DNA from: CAYPOY01 sp964412395
Lineage (GTDB): Bacteria; Chloroflexota; Anaerolineae; B4-G1
Direction of reading: 5' to 3'
DNA: 9,628 bases
NCBI GenBank assembly: GCA_964412395.1
Contig: CAYPOY010000198.1
Coordinates: forward strand, 1 to 9,628
Position 1 is the stretch's first letter. Each line of letters starts with the position of its first letter. The notes beneath the pieces are model-generated. The model was given only the letters and a program-made list of their open reading frames with translations, did not search any database and had not been told where the DNA came from. This document shows positions 5,918 through 9,628 of this stretch, piece by piece. A program made the position numbers and the translations under genes.

Positions 5918-7087
5918 TTACCGCAACCCCGTCTCCAGCCGCGCGATCACCATGCGCTGGACCTCACTGGTGCCCTCGTAGATCTCGGTGACCTTGGCGT
6001 CGCGGAAGTAGCGCTCAATGGGCAGTTCCTTGCTGTAGCCCATCCCGGCGTGGATCTGGATCGCCTGGGTGGTGACCCACATTGCCGTCTCCGAGGCGAA
6101 CGTCTTGGCCATGCAGGATTGCAACGTGTACCGTTTGTGTGTTTCCTTGGCCGCATCCTTGGCCAGTGCTGCCTGGTAGATAAGCAGCCGGCTGGCCTCG
6201 ATGCGCATCTTCATATCGGCTATTTTCTGCTGGATCATCTGGAACTGGCCGATCTTCTTGCCGAAGGCCTCTCGCTCGCAGGCATACGCCACCGACGCCT
6301 CGTAGGCAGCCTCGGCAATGCCCAACGCCTGGGAGGCGATGCCAATGCGGCCCGCATCCAGCACCGCCATCGAGATCTTAAAACCCTCCCCTTCCTGGCC
6401 CAGCCGCCGCTCCACCGGGCACTTGTAGTCCTCGAAGTGAATCTCGCAGGTGGCAGAGGCACGGATGCCCAGTTTGGGCTCGGTCTTGCCACGGGAGAAG
6501 CCCGGCTCGTCGGTATCAATGACGAAGGCACTGACGCCCCGGTGGCGAGGCCTGGCATCGGGGTCGGACTGGGCAAAGAGGATGATGTACTTCGCCGCCG
6601 GCCCGCTGGTGATCCAGGACTTGGTGCCGTTGACGACGTAGTAGGAGCCGTCGGGGGAGAGAAGGGCAGTCACACGGATGTTGGCAGCGTCGGAGCCGGA
6701 CTGGGGCTCGGTCAGCGCATAGGCCCCGATGACCTCCCCGCTGGCGACCGGTCGCAGGTACTTGTGCTTCTGTTCCTCGGTGCCGAAGCGGAGGAAGCCG
6801 TAGCAGTAGAGGGAGTTGCAGACGGACATGACGACGGCGTGGGAAGCGTCCACCTTGGCGATCTCCTCCAACGCGAACACATAGGCCAGGGTGTCCATCC
6901 CCACGCCACCGTACTCCTCCGGTACTGCGATGCCCATGAAGCCTTGTTGCCCCATCTTTTTGATCGTCTCGTAGGGGAACTCGCCCGTCTCGTCGTGTTC
7001 GGCGGCAATGGGCGCGATCTCATTCTGGGCAAAGTCCCGTGCCATGTCGCGGATCATACGGTGTTCATCGCTGAGCTGCAGGTCCAT
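5918..7087 (-). CDS. Acyl-CoA dehydrogenase (short-chain/butyryl-type)
   Basis: FAD-dependent enzyme of 389 residues, the usual length of short-chain acyl-CoA dehydrogenases. It introduces a trans-2,3 double bond into an acyl-CoA and passes electrons to electron-transferring flavoprotein in the cytoplasm. Domains: N-terminal helical (about 5-115), middle beta domain with family signature 1 (ALTEPQSGSDAANI, 124-137) and KSWITSGP (156-163), then C-terminal helical domain. Signature 2 region reads QIHAGMGY (344-351), where QIHGGxGY is more usual. The catalytic base is probably Glu371 in IYEGTSEVQR. Start: ATG 7085-7087 follows AAAGGAGG at 8 bases; a longer in-frame extension to 7186 would translate repeats. 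The glycosyltransferase starts 23 bp after its stop. No ETF, enoyl-CoA hydratase or thiolase genes are nearby, so the exact substrate (butyryl-, isovaleryl- or other) cannot be set. Confidence 0.95.
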   Translation of the reverse strand: MDLQLSDEHRMIRDMARDFAQNEIAPIAAEHDETGEFPYETIKKMGQQGFMGIAVPEEYGGVGMDTLAYVFALEEIAKVDASHAVVMSVCNSLYCYGFLRFGTEEQKHKYLRPVASGEVIGAYALTEPQSGSDAANIRVTALLSPDGSYYVVNGTKSWITSGPAAKYIILFAQSDPDARPRHRGVSAFVIDTDEPGFSRGKTEPKLGIRASATCEIHFEDYKCPVERRLGQEGEGFKISMAVLDAGRIGIASQALGIAEAAYEASVAYACEREAFGKKIGQFQMIQQKIADMKMRIEASRLLIYQAALAKDAAKETHKRYTLQSCMAKTFASETAMWVTTQAIQIHAGMGYSKELPIERYFRDAKVTEIYEGTSEVQRMVIARLETGLR

Positions 7088-7095
7088 TTGGAGTG

Positions 7096-7103
7096 CCTCC
7101 TTT
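7096..7103 (-). promoter_or_regulatory. Ribosome binding site of the acyl-CoA dehydrogenase
   Basis: AAAGGAGG on the minus strand is 8 bases before the ATG at 7085-7087. It fixes the start at MDLQLSDEHR, the normal N-terminus of this family, and excludes the 33-residue upstream extension. Confidence 0.85.
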
Positions 7104-7125
7104 AATGAGATTGTTTTGGACAAGA

Positions 7126-7159
7126 TATCCCAAATCCAATTTGGGATAAATTTGGGATA
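7126..7159. promoter_or_regulatory. Operator-like cluster of three ATTTGGGATA motifs
   Basis: TATCCCAAAT at 7126-7135 and ATTTGGGATA at 7139-7148 form a perfect 10-bp inverted repeat with a 3-base gap. A third copy in direct orientation follows at 7150-7159, 11 bp on, about one helical turn. The cluster is AT-rich within a GC-rich region and sits about 40 bp upstream of the acyl-CoA dehydrogenase start. The spacing fits an operator for a dimeric regulator, though a transcript hairpin is possible. No T-run follows it on the minus strand. Confidence 0.55.
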
Positions 7160-7176
7160 AAAAACACCAGTTTGGC

Positions 7177-7211
7177 CATTCGTCATTTGTCATTGGTCAT
7201 TTGTCATTTCA
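7177..7211. repeat. Five-unit heptamer array (CATTNGT)
   Basis: Five consecutive 7-base units lie here: CATTCGT, CATTTGT, CATTGGT, CATTTGT and a diverged CATTTCA. They resemble the short tandemly repeated heptamers described from filamentous cyanobacteria (for example TTGGTCA). The last unit overlaps the stop codon of the AlbA_2 gene (7204-7206). On the minus strand nearly every unit contains TGA (ATGAC), so the array closes all three frames. Confidence 0.85.
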
Positions 7212-8568
7212 GTATGTAATACGTCCCCTTCTTCGCCCCAATCTTGAGCAAAACCCCCCGCTCCACCAGGTCCACCAGGTCCAGCCGCAGTGTCTCCGTG
7301 CTCACGTCGGGGCAGAGCTTGCGATACTCGCGGTTGGTGATGCGGCTGTGTTCCTGCACGTAGGCCAACGCCCTGGCCTGCCGCTCGTTCATCGTGCGCG
7401 TCCAGGCAGGTAGAGGAGCGCGTTCGCGGACATTGTAGAGCGTGACGGTGAAGGAATAGGGTGTGTCTTTGAACCTGGGCGGGGGATGACCGGCCCGCAC
7501 CATCTCCTCGATCATCAGGTCCACGCCCAACCCCAGTTCCTCAATGTAGCCCCACTGGTACAAGCTGGAGACGACGCGCGGGTTGCGCGAAAAATGTTCT
7601 TCCACGATATTGTCCACGGTGATGAAGCCGGGCAACCCGCCTGGACTGATGACCTCCATGCGGTCGGCGAACATACGCACTTCGATGCGTCGCCCGCCCA
7701 GCCGGTAGTCCCGGTGCGCCACAGCATTGACCAGTGCCTCTCGCACGGCCGCGACTGGGTACTCGGTGCGTTCCTGCCGCTCGAGCCCGGTGACGACCGC
7801 GCCAATGCGCATCTCCTCGCCCACGACCTCCCACGTGCGCTGGATGATGCGCGCCAGTGGCCCGCCAATCTCCTCGCGACGGCCATAGCCCGGCTGCCCG
7901 GATTCGCCCCGGGGCAGCGTGCCGATGAACTTGACGAACGTCAACCCACTCTGGGGCAGGAACGCCTGGGGATTGCGGGCGAACAGCAACGAACCTGCAA
8001 CGGTGGGACGGCCGTTCCCATCCAGCGCTCCCACCTCGAGCAGCAGATCGTCCACGGAGTGTGTCCATTCCCGATGCTGGCGCTCCTCCCACTTTGCGAC
8101 GAACTCGGCGATCACTTCGTCATCGAAGTCCTCCCGCCGCGCCCCTGGCGCGGGTTCTGCCTCGAAATCGCCGGTGGACTTGGTGGCGGCCAGCTGGCGG
8201 ATCTCATCGCCGCTGAGGGGCCGGTTCTCCGCTCTGGCGCGGACCAGCACGCGCCCGTCGGCCAGGCTGTGGAGTTCGGGGCTACGGGCGACGACGATGG
8301 CGAAGGCCAGGCCCTCCTCGGCCGCCGCCTGGTGCCAGCGGGCCTCCACCGGCGGGCGGCATTCCTGCACCGCAGCCCGCAGTGCCACCTCGACCTCGTC
8401 CGCGTAGACCTGCCCGGTGGCTCGTCCCGTCTCGTCCACGCCGATGAGGATGTTGCCGCCGTCGGAGTTGGCGAAAGCCACCAGCGTCTCCGCCAGCAGT
8501 TGAGCCTCCGGCTCTGGCATAAAGGCCAGCATCTGGCCGGGGCGATGCTCATACAGATCGGGCCACAT
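7204..8568 (-). CDS. AlbA_2-domain, HATPase-like, winged-helix putative regulator
   Basis: Protein of 454 residues with the COG2865 layout, annotated as predicted transcriptional regulators or ATP-binding proteins. Residues about 13-123 are an AlbA_2 (Schlafen-type) domain (AETLVAFANSDGGNILIGVD). Residues about 270-362 match the HATPase_c_4 region, with EALVNAVAHRDY (277-288) as the N-box-like motif and ISPGGLPG as the glycine box. Residues about 393-452 look like a winged helix-turn-helix (ITNREYRKL, STETLRLDLVDLVERG). It is cytoplasmic, likely DNA- or RNA-binding; target and activity are unknown. Two starts are possible: ATG at 8566-8568 (9 bases after AGGAGG, preferred) or GTG at 8572-8574, adding two residues. 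The stop lies in a heptamer array. The methyltransferase-like gene ends 68 bp upstream. Some AlbA_2 proteins occur in defence loci, but nothing else here suggests defence. Confidence 0.85.
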   Translation of the reverse strand: MWPDLYEHRPGQMLAFMPEPEAQLLAETLVAFANSDGGNILIGVDETGRATGQVYADEVEVALRAAVQECRPPVEARWHQAAAEEGLAFAIVVARSPELHSLADGRVLVRARAENRPLSGDEIRQLAATKSTGDFEAEPAPGARREDFDDEVIAEFVAKWEERQHREWTHSVDDLLLEVGALDGNGRPTVAGSLLFARNPQAFLPQSGLTFVKFIGTLPRGESGQPGYGRREEIGGPLARIIQRTWEVVGEEMRIGAVVTGLERQERTEYPVAAVREALVNAVAHRDYRLGGRRIEVRMFADRMEVISPGGLPGFITVDNIVEEHFSRNPRVVSSLYQWGYIEELGLGVDLMIEEMVRAGHPPPRFKDTPYSFTVTLYNVRERAPLPAWTRTMNERQARALAYVQEHSRITNREYRKLCPDVSTETLRLDLVDLVERGVLLKIGAKKGTYYILK

Positions 8569-8577
8569 CTCCACCTT

Positions 8578-8585
8578 CCTCCTCC
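8578..8585 (-). promoter_or_regulatory. Ribosome binding site of the AlbA_2 gene (dual-start region)
   Basis: GGAGGAGG on the minus strand can serve the ATG at 8566-8568, with 9 bases from its AGGAGG end at 8578. It can also serve the GTG at 8572-8574, with 6 bases from the GGAGG at 8581-8585. The first spacing and the codon type favour the ATG. Confidence 0.7.
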
Positions 8586-8636
8586 GGCACGCAGTGCTTC
8601 GCTCCTGGTGCCGAATGCTCTTTGATTATTACTCAT

Positions 8637-9296
8637 TCAATTCGGGAACAGGCGCGGCACGCGCCGGGCGTAATCTTCGTACTCCACGCCGAAGTGAACT
8701 GCCAGTTCGCGATCCTCCAGCACTGCCAGCAGCCACAGGGCGGCTGTGAACAGCACCCAGTTCGCCATCACCGTGTTTGGCCCGAAGTAGAACTCACCGG
8801 GAAAGACCTGTGCTGAGAAGAAGGTTACGCCGATAGCTGATAAAAACTGTGGATGACGCACGATGCTGTACGGGCCGCGTGTGATCAACGAGTCGTCCAG
8901 CCGCCGGTAGAGGAACGAGCGCCGCAGCCCCAGCACCGCGATGGCCCACAGCCCGAACCCCAGCGAGAGCACAGCCCCCAGGCAGCGCAGCACGTTTAAC
9001 CAGGACAACATGCTGAGCATGCCATGCCAGCCCAGGAAGTTCAACCAGTCCTGCAGGCTACGGGGTGCCATTCCCCCAGGCTCGGCGGATACAGCCAGCC
9101 ATCCGACGACGGTCAGCAGCACGCCCAGTGGGCGCACGAAGGCGGAGGCCCAGTAGTAGCGCCCGCCCCAACGCGACGCCAGTTGATGCGTGTAGCGCGT
9201 CAGCCAGAGGCAAACAAGACCGCTCAGCCAGATAAGTGGCGCGCAGTCGTGATAAGGCCAGAGCCAGGGAACAGAGAAAGGGTATATAGGAAACAT
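8637..9296 (-). CDS. Isoprenylcysteine carboxyl methyltransferase-like membrane protein
   Basis: Integral membrane protein of 219 residues, within the usual range for the bacterial ICMT/PEMT-like family. These bind S-adenosylmethionine in a C-terminal membrane pocket and methylate lipid or small hydrophobic acceptors; the bacterial substrate is generally unknown. Hydrophobic segments are seen at about 18-36, 52-70, 92-124 and 155-193. The diagnostic C-terminus is present: GPYSIVRHPQFLS (141-153), then ED-x-EL (194-198), FG-x-EY-x-x-Y (202-209) and VPRLFPN at the end. The ATG at 9294-9296 has AGGAGG 8 bases upstream, so the start is firm. The gene follows gyrA by about 150 bp and precedes the AlbA_2 gene by 68 bp, all on one strand. 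No CaaX protease or prenyltransferase gene is nearby, so true prenylcysteine methylation is unlikely to be its role. Confidence 0.85.
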   Translation of the reverse strand: MFPIYPFSVPWLWPYHDCAPLIWLSGLVCLWLTRYTHQLASRWGGRYYWASAFVRPLGVLLTVVGWLAVSAEPGGMAPRSLQDWLNFLGWHGMLSMLSWLNVLRCLGAVLSLGFGLWAIAVLGLRRSFLYRRLDDSLITRGPYSIVRHPQFLSAIGVTFFSAQVFPGEFYFGPNTVMANWVLFTAALWLLAVLEDRELAVHFGVEYEDYARRVPRLFPN

Positions 9297-9299
9297 ACG

Positions 9300-9401
9300 T
9301 CAGTCCTCCTGTCTCGACTCCAGGTGGCGTCTGTCCTCCGGCACATCTTCTGAAAGACCGCCATCGCCGCCCGCATCCGCTCCGGCAGCCCGCTGACTCA
9401 T
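9300..9401 (-). other. Possible 33-codon leader frame or displaced gyrA tail
   Basis: An ATG at 9399-9401, at the edge of the CATTG array, opens a 33-residue frame ending in TGA at 9300-9302, three bases before the next gene's ATG. The peptide is hydrophilic with an acidic second half (GLSEDVPEDRRHLE) and has no clear ribosome site of its own. It could be a chance frame, a leader that couples translation to the next gene, or the old acidic C-terminal tail of GyrA, now in a different frame from the gyrA stop at 9451. I favour chance or relic. Confidence 0.2.
9305..9310 (-). promoter_or_regulatory. Ribosome binding site of the methyltransferase-like gene
   Basis: AGGAGG on the minus strand is 8 bases before the ATG at 9294-9296. 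It lies inside a possible 33-codon frame that ends 3 bases before that ATG, so ribosomes terminating there could re-initiate. Confidence 0.8.
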
Positions 9402-9465
9402 TGCCCCATTGTCCATTGCCCCATTGTTCATTGGCTCATTGTTCATTGTTTCATTGTTCATTGCT
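9399..9465. repeat. CATTG short tandem array, 15-bp period
   Basis: Units of alternating 8 and 7 bases (CATTGCCC/CATTGTC, CATTGCCC/CATTGTT, CATTGGCT/CATTGTT, CATTGTTT/CATTGTT, then CATTGCT) give four 15-bp periods plus one unit. On the minus strand the units nearest the gene read AATGAAC, containing TGA. The array overlaps the last codons and the stop of gyrA (9451-9453). Its CATT core matches the heptamer array at 7177-7211, so the two probably arose in similar ways. Confidence 0.85.
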
Positions 9466-9628
9466 CACCACCGCCACCGACGCGATCTCGTCCTCTCGCT
9501 TCAACTCCATCACCCTCGCCCCTCGGGTCGCACGCCCCATCTGTGAGATATTGGTCACAGGAGTGCGCAACACCATCCCCCCGGCCGAGATGAGCGTGAC
9601 TTCGTCGTCGAGGTGCACCACGCGGGCG
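9451..9628 (-). CDS. gyrA: DNA gyrase subunit A, C-terminal fragment
   Basis: Partial gene running off the window edge: the last 58 complete codons plus TGA at 9451-9453. GyrA is the DNA-cleaving and wrapping subunit of gyrase, which introduces negative supercoils using ATP. The fragment matches the last blade of the C-terminal DNA-wrapping domain: SAGGMVLRTPVTNIS, then GRATRGARVMELKRED, then EIASVAVV, the usual pattern (G-x-V-x-R, GR-x-T-x-G, V-x-x-L-x-x-x-D). ParC, the topoisomerase IV counterpart, has a related domain and cannot be fully excluded because the GyrA box is outside the window. The final residues NEQ are encoded by the CATTG array, which also supplies the stop, so there is no long acidic tail of the kind many GyrA proteins carry. 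The next gene on the strand is the methyltransferase-like protein. Confidence 0.85.
   Translation of the reverse strand, partial: ARVVHLDDEVTLISAGGMVLRTPVTNISQMGRATRGARVMELKREDEIASVAVVSNEQ

Noticed and set aside
6050..7105. Long plus-strand open frame (351 codons) opposite the acyl-CoA dehydrogenase
   Set aside because: It is antisense to a gene with clear family signatures, has no recognisable motif, and is the kind of mirror frame expected in GC-rich coding DNA.
7088..7186. Upstream start of the acyl-CoA dehydrogenase adding 33 residues
   Set aside because: The extension translates repeat DNA, and the ATG at 7087 has a well-spaced AAAGGAGG and the normal family N-terminus.
7486..8625. Long plus-strand open frame (379 codons) opposite the AlbA_2 gene
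   Set aside because: Its composition is rich in Gly, Leu, His and Gln without domain features, and it lies entirely over a well-supported minus-strand gene.
8112..8636. Minus-strand frame of 174 codons overlapping the AlbA_2 gene start
   Set aside because: It is Arg/Ser/Trp-rich out-of-frame translation of the AlbA_2 gene; the real frame carries the domain motifs.

Overview
This GC-rich window looks like chromosomal DNA from a member of the Chloroflexota, probably Anaerolineae-like. That placement is inferred from three things: a secreted propeller protein ending in a tyrosine/leucine/proline tail motif (YLPLTLRNY) of a kind common in that phylum, the abundance of short palindromic and heptameric repeats, and the gene styles. 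No rRNA or other phylogenetic marker is present except the tail of a type IIA topoisomerase A subunit.

Every gene I can support lies on the minus strand, so the biological reading order runs from base 9628 down to base 305. It starts with the last 58 codons of gyrA (9451-9628), whose stop codon lies inside a CATTG-type short tandem repeat. An isoprenylcysteine-methyltransferase-like membrane enzyme follows (8637-9296). Next is an AlbA_2/HATPase/winged-helix putative regulator (7204-8568), whose stop codon also falls in a heptamer array. After an operator-like repeat cluster (7126-7160) comes an acyl-CoA dehydrogenase (5918-7087), then, only 23 bp downstream, a large GT-C membrane glycosyltransferase with a carbohydrate-binding-like tail (2901-5894). 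Last is a secreted seven-bladed SBBP-repeat beta-propeller protein (305-2812). A strong hairpin with a T-rich tail (229-285) closes the run. Bases 1-226 hold no gene. They contain two copies of a 64-bp repeat spaced 162 bp apart, with internal hairpins, running off the window edge.

Functionally, the gyrA end, the methyltransferase-like protein, the regulator and the acyl-CoA dehydrogenase look like unrelated neighbours. The clearest possible partnership is the glycosyltransferase with the secreted propeller protein: one could decorate cell-surface material and the other be displayed there. That link is inferred only from adjacency and shared extracytoplasmic location.

I see no convincing new multi-gene system. 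The most unusual material is the repeats. Repeat-type sequences sit inside reading frames in the propeller gene (three linkers) and at the glycosyltransferase C-terminus. Arrays built on CATT repeats coincide with the stop codons of two genes. The glycosyltransferase also has an extra N-terminal membrane module, and its carbohydrate-binding-like domain may be inserted into an Ig-like fold.
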